Translations under genes and position numbers: made by a program
DNA from: Bradyrhizobium sp. CCGUVB1N3
GTDB taxonomy: Bacteria > Pseudomonadota > Alphaproteobacteria > Rhizobiales > Xanthobacteraceae
DNA length: 64,000 nucleotides
Assembly: GCF_024199925.1 (NCBI RefSeq)
Contig: NZ_JANADR010000001.1
Location: 9,737,501 to 9,801,500, forward strand
Reading direction: 5' to 3'
Shown here: positions 1 through 7,930 of the stretch, piece after piece
Layout of the letters: the number at the start of each line of letters is the position of its first letter
Position numbering within the stretch: position 1 is the first letter of the stretch
Notes under the pieces: model-generated
What the model was told of the DNA's origin: nothing
Database searches by the model: none
The model's input: only the letters and a program-made list of their open reading frames with translations

Positions 1-548
1 TCGGCATTCTGGCGGTCGCGGCTGCGCGGGAGATGGGAGCAGGGCGCGTGATCTGCGTCGGCGCTCCGGAAGAGCCGCGGCTCAAGCTCGCGCGCGAGTT
101 CGGTGCGGAGGCGACAGTGAATATCGAGGAGCTGAAGACGCCGCAGGATCGCATCAAGGCCGTGCGCGACATCGTCGGCGGTTTCGGCGCCGATCTCGTG
201 ATGGACTGCTCGGGCCATCCCTCTGCCGGCCCCGAAGGCATCGAGATGCTGCGCGACGGCGGCACCTATGTCGAGATGGGCCAGTTCACCGATGCCGGAT
301 CGATCGAGACCTCCTGGCATCGCATCTGCACCAAGGACCTCAACGTGCTCGGCTCCTGGGGCTTTACCGGCAACGACCTGCCGCTCGGCGTCGACATGCT
401 CTACCGCACGGCGGGCAAATATCCATGGTTGAAGATGCAGACGATCTATCCGTTCACGGAACAGGGCGTCGCGCAGGCGGTCGCGGATGCGATAGCGATG
501 AAGACGGTGAAGTCGACCATCGTGCCTTGGCCGGAATTGGTGGGGTAG
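1..548 (+). CDS. Zinc-type (MDR) alcohol dehydrogenase, C-terminal part
   Basis: The 3' end of a gene that begins before the window; the frame is open from base 3. About 181 residues remain. They start inside the Rossmann coenzyme domain: a helix then strand (GAGRVICVG) followed by the usual alanine/lysine-rich helix and GADLVMDCSGH, the segment where medium-chain dehydrogenases hold NAD(P). The end (KDLNVLGSWGF, then a C-terminal VKSTIVPWPEL) matches the family's catalytic-domain closing strands. The zinc-binding N-terminal half lies outside the window, so substrate cannot be judged. Probable oxidation of an alcohol or polyol in the cytoplasm. Confidence 0.85.
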   Translation, partial: GILAVAAAREMGAGRVICVGAPEEPRLKLAREFGAEATVNIEELKTPQDRIKAVRDIVGGFGADLVMDCSGHPSAGPEGIEMLRDGGTYVEMGQFTDAGSIETSWHRICTKDLNVLGSWGFTGNDLPLGVDMLYRTAGKYPWLKMQTIYPFTEQGVAQAVADAIAMKTVKSTIVPWPELVG

Positions 549-700
549 AGGAGTTGCTGTCGGGTGGGTTGGAATCCACCCTGCGTTCGAGCCAGCCGCG
601 CGTCGCCCTTTCACCGCCCAAAAAGTTCCATCAGGAATCCGCGAGATATCCCCGCTGAGGTGAAACTTAAGCCCAAGTTCCGGCTTTCACTTCTCGGGAG

Positions 701-1219
701 ATGACTGTGAAGCGAATCCTGAAACCCCTGACTTACATCCTGGCCGTCGTCTACTTCCTGGTGGACGCGGTCTTCATGTCCGTGGCGAGGCCCATATCGC
801 GCTGGCTTGGGCGGCATCTGGAATTCAAGCGGTTACGCGCCTGGATCAGATCGCTGCCGCCTTATCCCTCGCTCGCCCTGTTTTCCGTGCCCGTGATCGT
901 CCTGGAGCCCGTCAAGCCCGTGGCAGCCTACCTCGCCGCAACGGGCCAGATTGTCAGCGGCGCTGTGGCTTTCATCATCGGCGAATTGCTCAAGCTCGTG
1001 CTGGTCGAGCGCCTGTTCCATCTGACGCGCGACAAGTTGATGAGGATTCCGGCTTTTGCCTGGGCTTATGGGAAGTTCGCCGAGGTGAGGGCATGGCTGC
1101 AAGCAACCGAGGCTTGGCGTGCCGTCCGCGCCTTGAGCCGCGCGGCGCGGGACCTTGTCGTGCAAGCCAAATCGAGGCTCGTCGGTGGCGTCAGCAAGCT
1201 CGCGACCTTTCGGGACTAG
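701..1219 (+). CDS. Hypothetical membrane-associated protein
   Basis: A 172-residue protein with no family I recognise. It has a hydrophobic N-terminal helix (about residues 9-28), a long apolar stretch at about 50-105 that could form two membrane segments, and a basic, helical, Arg/Lys/Ala-rich C-terminus. A GGGAG sequence lies directly against the ATG at 701, too close to act on it, but 6 bases before an in-frame GTG at 707, so GTG 707 may be the true start. Codon use resembles its neighbours. The ORF on the opposite strand here is a shadow. Confidence 0.7.
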   Translation: MTVKRILKPLTYILAVVYFLVDAVFMSVARPISRWLGRHLEFKRLRAWIRSLPPYPSLALFSVPVIVLEPVKPVAAYLAATGQIVSGAVAFIIGELLKLVLVERLFHLTRDKLMRIPAFAWAYGKFAEVRAWLQATEAWRAVRALSRAARDLVVQAKSRLVGGVSKLATFRD

Positions 1220-1242
1220 CGCTCGATAGAGCAATCTGCCCT

Positions 1243-1596
1243 TCAGGCGAGCTTGCGCGGTGCCGCGGTTGCCTTGTCTCCGGTGTTCGGCGTGCCGGTC
1301 GGCTCAATCAACAGAAGATGAACCTCTTCACGCGCCACGGGGCGATGTTCGACGCCCTTGGGGACGATGTAGAGCTCGCCTGGCTCGAGCGTCACCGTGC
1401 GATCGCGCAATTCGATGTCGAGGCTGCCTTTCAGGACGAGAAAGAAGTCGTCGGTGTCCGCGTGGCTATGCCAGGTGAACTCTCCCTTCACCTTCACCAC
1501 CATCACGTCGCAGTCGTTGAAGGTGGCGACGGTGCGCGGAGACCAGAACTCCCCGAATGTCGCGAGCTTGTCGGCAAGCGATATCTTGTCGGCCAT
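1243..1596 (-). CDS. Cupin domain-containing protein
   Basis: A 117-residue single-domain cupin. Cupin motif 1 is seen as FTWHSHADTDDFFLVLKG (two His metal ligands, an acidic position, then the Gly turn). Motif 2 is GELYIVPKGVEHRP with the third His. Small stand-alone cupins of this form bind a divalent metal and act as isomerases, dioxygenases or sensors; the substrate cannot be told. The gene converges with the membrane-protein gene upstream and is divergent from the secreted ClpP-fold protein at 1807, with a 14-bp palindrome between them. Confidence 0.85.
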   Translation of the reverse strand: MADKISLADKLATFGEFWSPRTVATFNDCDVMVVKVKGEFTWHSHADTDDFFLVLKGSLDIELRDRTVTLEPGELYIVPKGVEHRPVAREEVHLLLIEPTGTPNTGDKATAAPRKLA

Positions 1597-1710
1597 GCAT
1601 CACCCGTGTTGCGTTGATCTCGTGCAGTAGCGATTTGGGATCGAACTGCTGACGCGACAAGGGGAAACCGGGTTGTCTTGGGATCCCTGGGTTGCTGCCC
1701 AGCAGGTTCG

Positions 1711-1724
1711 TTGACCTAGGTCAA
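1711..1724. promoter_or_regulatory. FixK2/FNR-type box (TTGA-N6-TCAA)
   Basis: TTGACCTAGGTCAA is a perfect 14-bp palindrome. It fits the rhizobial FixK2 box TTG(A/C)-N6-(T/G)CAA, used by Crp/Fnr-type regulators under low oxygen. It lies 115 bases upstream of the cupin start (minus strand) and 83 bases upstream of the start at 1807, so either gene could be its target. Function is inferred from the motif alone. Confidence 0.5.
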
Positions 1725-1806
1725 CATTCTCAGAACCAAAAGAATCTCATGCTGCACCACCATCATCTTGCCAGCGGATCGGCATCACATTCGTCGAGCG
1801 AGCAAC

Positions 1807-2265
1807 ATGAGATTTCCAGCAGGGGTCGTCGCGGGAATGCTCTTGCTCACAGGCACGGCGACGAGCCATGCCGTGGTTCGCATTACGAATGATCGAGGCG
1901 GACAGATTGGCTACTACATCGAAAGATACGAGAAATTGCGTGCCTCGCGTCAATCGGTCGTCATCGACGGCCTTTGCGCCTCCGCCTGCACGATCGTCCT
2001 TGCAACCATTGCTCCGGATAACATCTGCGTAACGTCCAGGGCGAGACTTGCCTTTCATGCTGCATGGGACTTCGGCAGGAATGGGCGCACATTTACAGAT
2101 CGTGGGGCGACCCGGATGCTGTATTCGATGTATCCCTCGCCAATTCAACAGTGGCTCGATAGTCGCGGAGGTCTAACTCCCCGCACGGTTTTCCTCGAAG
2201 GTAAACAGCTGCATGGAATGTATCGGGGATGCGATCTTGATCCCCGGCCATCCGCCACACGATGA
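1807..2265 (+). CDS. Exported ClpP-fold protein, short form (COG3904-like)
   Basis: 152 residues from the ATG at 1807, chosen because it starts a clean signal peptide (MRFPAGVVAGMLLLTGTATSHA); an in-frame ATG at 1768 would bury it. The mature part carries VVIDGLCASACTIVLA, which resembles the nucleophile segment of ClpP-like folds (Ser flanked by small residues at the start of a helix), then a strand ending in FHAAWD, where ClpP has its catalytic His. Two larger proteins in this window (27946 and 38235) have the same layout. Likely periplasmic. Catalytic activity is inference: the usual Gly-Gly oxyanion loop is not evident in this short form. Confidence 0.65.
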   Translation: MRFPAGVVAGMLLLTGTATSHAVVRITNDRGGQIGYYIERYEKLRASRQSVVIDGLCASACTIVLATIAPDNICVTSRARLAFHAAWDFGRNGRTFTDRGATRMLYSMYPSPIQQWLDSRGGLTPRTVFLEGKQLHGMYRGCDLDPRPSATR

Positions 2266-2378
2266 GCGACGCGATTATCGCCCCTGCATCCTCCTTGTAC
2301 CAAGGGCCGATGGCACAAAGTACACTTGCCACACGTGGGGGTTGCGTTTTGAATGAGCATCAACACCGGCAGGGTTGA

Positions 2379-2573
2379 GTGATGGTGGAGAACACGCAGG
2401 ATTTGCCTCCCGAGATCGCAGAGTTGTTTGCGGCTGCGGAAAAGCTGCCGGTGGGCAAAGAGCGCGACGACTTGCTTTGGAAGGCGCTGGAATTGGAAGC
2501 CAGATTGAAAGTCGAGCGCTGGGTCAGCTCGCCCGGGCTGCGGCCGCCGTGCGGAACGGCAGACGAGGACTGA
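2379..2573 (+). CDS. Small hypothetical protein
   Basis: 64 residues from GTG 2379, or 63 from the ATG at 2382. Acidic N-terminus, then a predicted helix rich in Ala, Leu and Glu (PPEIAELFAAAEKLP and DDLLWKALELEARLK). No known domain. It ends in a TGA that is immediately followed, in the same frame, by the next open stretch. Cytoplasmic; function unknown. Confidence 0.5.
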   Translation: MMVENTQDLPPEIAELFAAAEKLPVGKERDDLLWKALELEARLKVERWVSSPGLRPPCGTADED

Positions 2574-2618
2574 TTGGCTGCATTGCCATCCCTGCAGTTC
2601 CACCGTGCCGTCGAGCAC

Positions 2619-2840
2619 ATGGAAATATGGAGCGCGAGCAGCGACGGCTTTTCGTTCGTGATCAGTTTCGAAAGTCGCGATGGGACCGGCTTTCACGGAA
2701 GGCCAGGCTATGTCGCGTCATGGCGTCCAGTTTACCCGAGCCGTGGTGCGATCAGGATTTTCGGCTCGCCGTTCAAGACATTCAATGAGGCCGAGGCCGC
2801 CTGCGATGCCATGCTGAACCAACTGACGAGTGAAGATTGA
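2619..2840 (+). CDS. Small hypothetical protein
   Basis: 73 residues from the ATG at 2619 (MEIWSASSDGFSFVIS). The frame is open from a TTG at 2574 directly after the preceding stop, but the intervening residues look like out-of-gene translation. Contains a compact beta-rich core with aromatic residues (GYVASWRPVYPS) and an acidic helix near the end (FNEAEAACDAML). No family recognised. Probably co-transcribed with the gene at 2379; the terminator at 3058 would end the unit. Confidence 0.5.
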   Translation: MEIWSASSDGFSFVISFESRDGTGFHGRPGYVASWRPVYPSRGAIRIFGSPFKTFNEAEAACDAMLNQLTSED

Positions 2841-2852
2841 AAGTCTTTGGGG

Positions 2853-2872
2853 GAGCGTCGACCACGACGCTC
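2853..2872 (+). other. Short perfect hairpin
   Basis: An 8-bp stem (GAGCGTCG / CGACGCTC) with a 4-base loop, 12 bases after the stop of the gene at 2619. There is no T-run, so it is at most an mRNA 3'-end stabiliser. The rest of 2873-3057 shows no gene on either strand. Confidence 0.4.
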
Positions 2873-3057
2873 AGGGCTACTCCGCCTTATTCGGACACCG
2901 GGCCCAGGCCGCTATGTCGGCGCGGATGTCTCACCAACCGGGTTTCACAACAATGACGCGCCGCTGCCGTATCCTGCACAAGATCAAGTGCGGTCATTGC
3001 CGGGTCTAGGATCGTGGCGAGGGCTGGCGGATGTACCCAACCTCACACGTCCGAAAC

Positions 3058-3088
3058 GCCCCCGGAGTTCCAACTCCGGGGGCTTTTT
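3058..3088 (+). terminator. Rho-independent terminator
   Basis: A 12-bp perfect GC-rich inverted repeat (arms 3058-3069 and 3072-3083; in practice a 10-bp stem with a 6-base loop) followed at once by TTTTT. Would end transcription from the small genes at 2379-2840, or of an unannotated small RNA in 2841-3057. Confidence 0.85.
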
Positions 3089-3165
3089 CTAGCTAGTCGG
3101 CCGGATCGCCTGCGGCGAATGCGCGAAGTCTATCGAAGGCCGACATGGCAGTGGTTGGTTCCTTG

Positions 3166-3285
3166 TCAGGAACAGAGCCAAATGATGACCACAGCCATTG
3201 GCAGGCCCACACCCAAGGCACCGACAATCATCAGCGCAAAAGCCGAAAGCAGGTTGGCCTCGGGCTGCATCTCACGCCCGTGCAT
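3166..3285 (-). CDS. Small single-pass membrane protein (39 aa)
   Basis: A 39-residue ORF beginning at ATG 3285 with a good ribosome site (GGAGGCGACGAG before the ATG). Residues 1-10 are polar. Residues 13-37 form one continuous hydrophobic helix (SAFALMIVGALGVGLPMAVV, then IIWLC). A perfect TTAA-N7-TTAAC site lies 71 bases upstream (3356-3371). ATG 3270 is an alternative start that keeps the helix. No family recognised. The combination of ribosome site, membrane helix and upstream regulator site makes a real gene more likely than not. Confidence 0.55.
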   Translation of the reverse strand: MHGREMQPEANLLSAFALMIVGALGVGLPMAVVIIWLCS

Positions 3286-3355
3286 CTCGTCGCCTCCATC
3301 GAGCCCCGCCCAAGGATGAACGATCCCCACCGAGTACAAGGCTGGACGCGCATGG

Positions 3356-3371
3356 TTAAGAAAAGATTAAC
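3356..3371 (-). promoter_or_regulatory. CtrA-type box
   Basis: TTAAGAAAAGATTAAC fits the alphaproteobacterial CtrA consensus TTAA-N7-TTAAC exactly. It is preceded by G, so it also reads as a full box on the minus strand. It lies 71 bases upstream of the 39-residue membrane protein (start 3285). The remainder of 3286-3494 holds no gene. Confidence 0.5.
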
Positions 3372-3494
3372 AGGCTCCCGCAATCCACAATGCAGCTCTG
3401 TGCGGCAGCGGCTAAGCGCCGAACAGACCGGCACATTCGAAAACACGGGGATCGGCGGTGAGCCCTCTGGCGCCACCGCCGACAACACGGCATC

Positions 3495-3833
3495 TCACCA
3501 ACAAACGTTCACGGGGACGACGCGCCATCCCCAGCCAGTCCAGACCCGACGCCATCTCGTACATCCATCCCACCCGGCATAGCCCCAACCCGGGGCACCC
3601 CAGCCCCAACCGGGCCCCCAAGCTGCCGCACTGGCGATGCCTAATCCGACGCCGAGGCCCACAGCCGGTCCGCCCCAACCCCAGCCGCCTCCACGCCACC
3701 CGCCGCCCCAGCCGCCACCGTGCCATCCTCCCCCTGCAAAGCCGCCGTGAAAGCCACGCTGTGCGGAAGCAGCGCCCGGTGCGAGAGCAAGGATCGCAGC
3801 AACACCGAGCGCGAAAAGCGCCTTCTTGACCAT
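3495..3833 (-). CDS. Secreted Gly/Trp-rich protein
   Basis: 112 residues from the ATG at 3833, chosen because it has a GGAGG ribosome site and starts a textbook signal peptide (MVKKALFALGVAAILALAPG, cleavage after ASA). The upstream extension in the same frame has neither. The mature part is low-complexity Gly-Gly-Trp repeats (about residues 30-60), then Gly/Ala and aromatic residues with two Cys near the end. Proteins of this kind are exported or surface-bound, with no known enzymatic role. The composition makes homology calls unreliable. Confidence 0.75.
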   Translation of the reverse strand: MVKKALFALGVAAILALAPGAASAQRGFHGGFAGGGWHGGGWGGGWRGGGWGWGGPAVGLGVGLGIASAAAWGPGWGWGAPGWGYAGWDGCTRWRRVWTGWGWRVVPVNVCW

Positions 3834-3921
3834 GAGAACCTCCGTAGGTCGAGGAATTGCGCGAAGTAAACGGCTCACAGTCGCGTTGGTTGCAGTCCCG
3901 CGGGACCGGTAGCGCGACAAC

Positions 3922-4995
3922 TCACACGTTGGAGCTATGGATCGCGTCCACGACAGCTTCCGTCACCTGCTTCGTCGTCGCGCTGCCGCCGACGTCGGGC
4001 GTCTTGATGCCGGCGGCCGAGACCTTTTCCACCGCACGCATCAATCGTGCGGAGGCGTCGCGCTCGCCGAGATGATCGAGCATCTGCGAGGCCGTCCAGA
4101 AACTCGCCACCGGATTGGCGATGCCCTTGCCGGTGATGTCGAAGGCCGAACCGTGGATCGGCTCGAACATCGAGGGGAAGCGGCGCTCGGGATCGATGTT
4201 GGCGGTCGGCGCGACGCCGAGGCTGCCGGCGAGGGCGCCGGCGAGGTCGGACAGGATGTCGGCGTGGAGGTTGGTCGCGACGATGGTGTCGAGGCTCTGC
4301 GGCTTCAGCGTCATCCGCACCGTCATCGCATCGACCAGCATCTTGTCCCAGGTGATGTCGGGGAATTCCCTGGACACTTCGTCGGCGATCTCGTCCCACA
4401 TCACCATGCCATGGCGCTGCGCGTTGGACTTGGTGACGACCGTGAGCAGCTTTCGGGGCCGCGACTGCGCAAGCTTGAACGCGTAGCGCATGATGCGCTG
4501 GACGCCGACGCGGGTGAACACGGCGACCTCGGTGCCGACCTCCTCGGGCAGGCCGCGATGCACGCGGCCGCCGCAGCCGGCATATTCGCCTTCCGAATTC
4601 TCGCGCACGATCACCCAGTCGAGATCGCCGGTGCCGACATTGCGTAAGGGAGAGGTGATGCCCGGCAGGATTTTTGTCGGGCGCACATTGGCGTATTGGT
4701 CGAAGCCCTGGCAGATCGGCAGGCGCAGGCCCCACAGCGTGATGTGATCAGGCACGTCCGGCGCGCCGACCGCGCCGAAATAGATCGCGTCGAATTTCTT
4801 CAGCTTCGCGAGCCCGTCGGTCGGCATCATCACGCCATGCTTGCGATAATAGGCCGAGCCCCAGTCGAAAGTCTCGACGTTGAACTTCACGTCGCCGAGG
4901 CGCTTTTGCAGGCTCTCCAGCACGGTGACGCCGGCGGCGATCACTTCGGGGCCGATGCCATCGGCAGGGATAGCGGCAATGGAATATTCACGCAT
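3922..4995 (-). CDS. Tartrate/D-malate dehydrogenase (decarboxylating, TtuC/DmlA type)
   Basis: 357 residues, the normal length for this branch of the isocitrate/isopropylmalate dehydrogenase family. Seen: IPADGIGPEV at the N-terminus, the substrate arginines around WGLRLPICQGFDQYANVRP, RENSEGEYAG, the Lys-Ser-Asn of TKSNAQRHG, the metal-site aspartates (VDAMTVRM and NLHADILSDL) and the adenine loop EPIHGSAFDI. It oxidises and decarboxylates tartrate or D-malate with NAD and Mg/Mn. The start overlaps the stop of the upstream MFS gene by 8 bases, so they are one operon, and the carrier supports a dicarboxylate substrate. Which of tartrate, D-malate or a relative is preferred cannot be decided from sequence. 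Confidence 0.85.
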   Translation of the reverse strand: MREYSIAAIPADGIGPEVIAAGVTVLESLQKRLGDVKFNVETFDWGSAYYRKHGVMMPTDGLAKLKKFDAIYFGAVGAPDVPDHITLWGLRLPICQGFDQYANVRPTKILPGITSPLRNVGTGDLDWVIVRENSEGEYAGCGGRVHRGLPEEVGTEVAVFTRVGVQRIMRYAFKLAQSRPRKLLTVVTKSNAQRHGMVMWDEIADEVSREFPDITWDKMLVDAMTVRMTLKPQSLDTIVATNLHADILSDLAGALAGSLGVAPTANIDPERRFPSMFEPIHGSAFDITGKGIANPVASFWTASQMLDHLGERDASARLMRAVEKVSAAGIKTPDVGGSATTKQVTEAVVDAIHSSNV

Positions 4996-6319
4996 GGTTG
5001 GATCTCCGTGGGAATGAATTGGCGTTGGGGATGGCGTCAGCGACGTCGCGCGCGGCTTGCGAGCGGGAGAGCAGCCAGGTCAGCAGGGCTGATAGCACGA
5101 GCAGGCCGGCGACGAAGAACAGTCCGCCTTGAAAACTGCCGGTCATGTCCTTGATCCAGCCGATCATGGCGGGACCGACGAAGCCGCCGAGATTGCCGAT
5201 CGAGTTGATGGTGGCGATGCCTGCGGCCGCTGCCGAACCGGACAGGAACAGCGTCGGCATGCTCCACAGCGGCGGCTTGGAGGAGGAGATGCCGATATTG
5301 ACGAGGGTGAGCGTCAGCACGACGGAGGCCACCGTGCCAGCGAAGCCGGCCATCGCAAGGCCAAGGGAGGCGAGCAGGCAGGCAGACACCACGTGCCATG
5401 TGCGTTCGCCGGTGCGGTCCGAATGCCGCGCCCATGCGACCATCGCGATCACGGCGACGATACCCGGCACCGCGTTGAGGAAGCCGACCTGGAGCGAGGA
5501 GAGCCCGAGCTCCTTGATGATCTGCGGGGCCCAGATGCCGAGCGTGTAGAGACCGGCCGAGGTGCCGAAATAGACCAGCGACAGCGCGAGCACGCGTGGA
5601 TCCGCAAGACCGCGCCAGATGCTGTGGCTCGCCACATGCGCCTTGCTGGTCACCTCCGCATTCATCGTCAGCACCAGCCAGCGGCGTTCGTCGTCGGTGA
5701 GCCACTTCGCCTTTTCGGGCCGATCGGTCATGTAGAACAGCACGATCACGCCGAGCACGAGCGCAGGCGCCGCCTCGATCAGGAACATCCACTGCCAGCC
5801 GGCCAATCCGAACAGGCCGTGCATCTCGAGCAGCGCGCCGGACACCGGCGAGCCCAGCACTGTCGAGAGCGGTGCGGCGGCCATGAACAGGGCGGTGACG
5901 GCGGCGCGCTGGCGCGCCGGAAACCAGTAGCTGAGGTAAAGGATGATGCCGGGGAAGAAACCGGCTTCCGCAGCACCCAGCAGGAAGCGCAGGGCATAGA
6001 AGCTGTTGGGGCCCTGGACGAAGGCCATCGCGCCCGAGATCAGGCCCCAGGTGATCATCACCCGCGCGATCCAGATCCGCGCCCCGACCTTGTCGAGCAC
6101 GAGGTTGGAGGGCACCTCGAACAGGAAATAGCCGAGGAAGAAGATGCCGGCGCCGAAGCCGAACACGGTCGGCGAGAAGCCGAGGTCCTTGTTCATGGTC
6201 AGCGCCGCGAAACCGATGTTGACGCGGTCGATGAAGGCAATGAAGTACAAGAGCATGATGAACGGGACGATGCGCAACGTGATCTTGCGCAGCACCCGTG
6301 ATTCCAGTTCGGAACTCAT
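4988..6319 (-). CDS. MFS transporter, anion:cation symporter family (TtuB-like)
   Basis: 443 residues with about 12 membrane helices. Family marks: FIDRVNIGFAAL in helix 1, the loop 2-3 stretch FEVPSNLVLDKVGAR, and AAEAGFFPGIILYLSYWFP in helices 4-5, all typical of the ACS family that imports organic anions such as tartrate, phthalate and glucarate. First gene of an operon with the dehydrogenase at 3922 and divergent from a LysR regulator. Start at ATG 6319 with a weak GGAG ahead. Imports the dicarboxylate used by the dehydrogenase (inference from linkage). Confidence 0.88.
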   Translation of the reverse strand: MSSELESRVLRKITLRIVPFIMLLYFIAFIDRVNIGFAALTMNKDLGFSPTVFGFGAGIFFLGYFLFEVPSNLVLDKVGARIWIARVMITWGLISGAMAFVQGPNSFYALRFLLGAAEAGFFPGIILYLSYWFPARQRAAVTALFMAAAPLSTVLGSPVSGALLEMHGLFGLAGWQWMFLIEAAPALVLGVIVLFYMTDRPEKAKWLTDDERRWLVLTMNAEVTSKAHVASHSIWRGLADPRVLALSLVYFGTSAGLYTLGIWAPQIIKELGLSSLQVGFLNAVPGIVAVIAMVAWARHSDRTGERTWHVVSACLLASLGLAMAGFAGTVASVVLTLTLVNIGISSSKPPLWSMPTLFLSGSAAAAGIATINSIGNLGGFVGPAMIGWIKDMTGSFQGGLFFVAGLLVLSALLTWLLSRSQAARDVADAIPNANSFPRRSNHA

Positions 6320-6412
6320 CGAGCGATCTCCTCGCCTGACTGTTGTCGTTATGCTTGACGGCTCCCTGCACGAAAGACCCGGCAGGGCTCAAAGACAATC
6401 GGCTCGCGTTTA

Positions 6413-6431
6413 TTCAAAAAATTGATATAAT
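6413..6431 (+). promoter_or_regulatory. LysR-type box and -10 element
   Basis: TTCAAAAAATTGA has the T-N11-A form of LysR operators with a 4-bp inverted repeat (TCAA/TTGA). It is directly followed by TATAAT (6426-6431), a good -10, 17 bases before the LysR start at 6449. It sits in the divergent promoter region shared with the MFS/dehydrogenase operon, so it may serve autoregulation and activation. Confidence 0.5.
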
Positions 6432-6448
6432 CGCACGCGGAGGACGGA

Positions 6449-7354
6449 ATGGACCTGCATCAATTGCGCTGCTTCCTCGCGGCGGCCGAGGAGCTGCATT
6501 TCGGCAAGGCGGCGCAGCGGCTCGACATGCTGCCTTCGGCGCTCGGTCGTCACATCCGCCTCCTGGAGGAGGATCTCGGCGCGCGCCTGATGACGCGCAC
6601 GACCCGCAGCGTTGCGCTCACGGAGGAGGGCGAGCTGCTGGTCAAGGAAGCCGGCCAGCTCCTGGCACAGGCCGATGCGATCGCCGACAAATTCCGCAAC
6701 CGCGCGCGCAAGCGCGCCGCAAAGGTGCGCCTGGGCGCGATCGACAGCGCGGCGGCGGGCCTGCTCCCGATGCTGCTGCACGATTTCAGGAAGCGCAGGC
6801 CCGACGTCACGGTGCAGCTGGTTGAGGACAAGACCATCCGCCTGTTGCCGCGTCTTCTGTCCGGCCGGCTCGATCTCGCGCTGGTCCGCCCGCCGCAGCA
6901 GGCCGACAAGCGGCTCGAGTTTCTCTTCCTGTTTCACGAGACGGCGGTCGTCGTGGTGCCCGACCGCCACCGTTTGGCGTCGCGCAAGCGCGTCAGAATC
7001 GCCGATCTCGAAGGTGAGGCGCTGATCGTGCCCGAGCGCAAGTCGCGCCCGCACAGCCACGACCTCACCATAAAACTGTTCGCGGAGGCGGGGCTGGATG
7101 CGCATATCGCCCAGATCGCCGAGGAGAAGCAGACCATCGTCAATCTGGTCTCTGCCGGCCTCGGCGTCGCCATCGTCCCGCGCTGGACCGCGCGCATGGC
7201 GACACGCGGCGTGCGCTACATTCCGCTCGCGGCCTCCACGGCCAACAAGCTGCCGCTCGCCGCGGCCTGGCCGCGCGGCACCAGCGACCCGGTTCGCGAC
7301 GAGATGCTGGCGATGATCAGGGCGGGGCTTGCAGCTTACGCGAAGGAGGCGTGA
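6449..7354 (+). CDS. LysR-family transcriptional regulator
   Basis: 301 residues. N-terminal winged helix-turn-helix (MDLHQLRCFLAAAEELHFGK, then AAQRLDMLPSALGRHIRLLE), followed by the two-lobe effector domain from about residue 92 (VRLGAIDSAAAGLLPMLL). Divergently transcribed from the tartrate/D-malate carrier and dehydrogenase genes, the usual arrangement of a LysR with its target; the cognate inducer is probably that dicarboxylate. The DUF5680-like gene starts on the next base after its stop, so the two are co-transcribed. Confidence 0.9.
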   Translation: MDLHQLRCFLAAAEELHFGKAAQRLDMLPSALGRHIRLLEEDLGARLMTRTTRSVALTEEGELLVKEAGQLLAQADAIADKFRNRARKRAAKVRLGAIDSAAAGLLPMLLHDFRKRRPDVTVQLVEDKTIRLLPRLLSGRLDLALVRPPQQADKRLEFLFLFHETAVVVVPDRHRLASRKRVRIADLEGEALIVPERKSRPHSHDLTIKLFAEAGLDAHIAQIAEEKQTIVNLVSAGLGVAIVPRWTARMATRGVRYIPLAASTANKLPLAAAWPRGTSDPVRDEMLAMIRAGLAAYAKEA

Positions 7355-7846
7355 GTGACCCATCGCTTGCCTGATGCCCTCAGCGATCTTGCCGCCTTCC
7401 TCGTCGAGGCCAAGCGGCGCACCTACGCCGGTCTCGATGACGACGCGACCATCGCAGCGCCTCTGCTCGCCGGCTCGAAGCAGCTCGAGCACCGCGCGCC
7501 GCCTTACACATACCGCGACATCTATTTCGGCATGGGCTTTTTCGTTGGTCAGGAGACCGTGTCGCGGGATGACAGGGTCATCTGGTCGATGAGCTACTCG
7601 GGTGGCGCGCGGAGCGACATCGATGACCGTGCAACGCTGCTCTCGATCTACCAGTTCTTGCGCCAGGCGTTGCTCGCGGTGAGCGTCGACATGCCCTATC
7701 GTGGACCGGCGAGTCTCACCGCCGATGACTTGGCCTATCGCAACGATGTCGAAGGTTCGCTCGAACGCTTCCACGGCGTCGAGGTGATCGCGCAAGGCGG
7801 CGTCGATCTGTACGAGCTGCGCTACGGGGGCGGCCTGTTGAGATGA
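7355..7846 (+). CDS. DUF5680-like protein
   Basis: 163 residues from GTG 7355, placed by AAGGAGGC at 7342-7349 and by abutting the LysR stop. It has the layout I recall for DUF5680: an N-terminal LAAFLVEAKRRTYAG, a central YTYRDIYFGMGFFVGQETV, an aromatic YSGG segment, then a C-terminal alpha/beta part ending YELRYGGGLLR. Cytosolic. The family has no settled function; linkage to the LysR gene is the only functional clue. Confidence 0.65.
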   Translation: MTHRLPDALSDLAAFLVEAKRRTYAGLDDDATIAAPLLAGSKQLEHRAPPYTYRDIYFGMGFFVGQETVSRDDRVIWSMSYSGGARSDIDDRATLLSIYQFLRQALLAVSVDMPYRGPASLTADDLAYRNDVEGSLERFHGVEVIAQGGVDLYELRYGGGLLR

Positions 7847-7930
7847 CGTCGCGCGGATGAGGGACAGCCATCATGGTCGCTTCTCGCATCGATCCGAGTT
7901 TGTCAGCGCTCAATCCGCAAAGCAAATAAA

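Noticed and set aside
3040..3090. Possible tRNA ending in the hairpin at 3058
   Set aside because: No cloverleaf can be built upstream; the hairpin with T-run is a terminator.
3880..3905. EcfG-like element upstream of the Gly/Trp-rich gene
   Set aside because: The -35 would be GCAAC, one mismatch at an important position.
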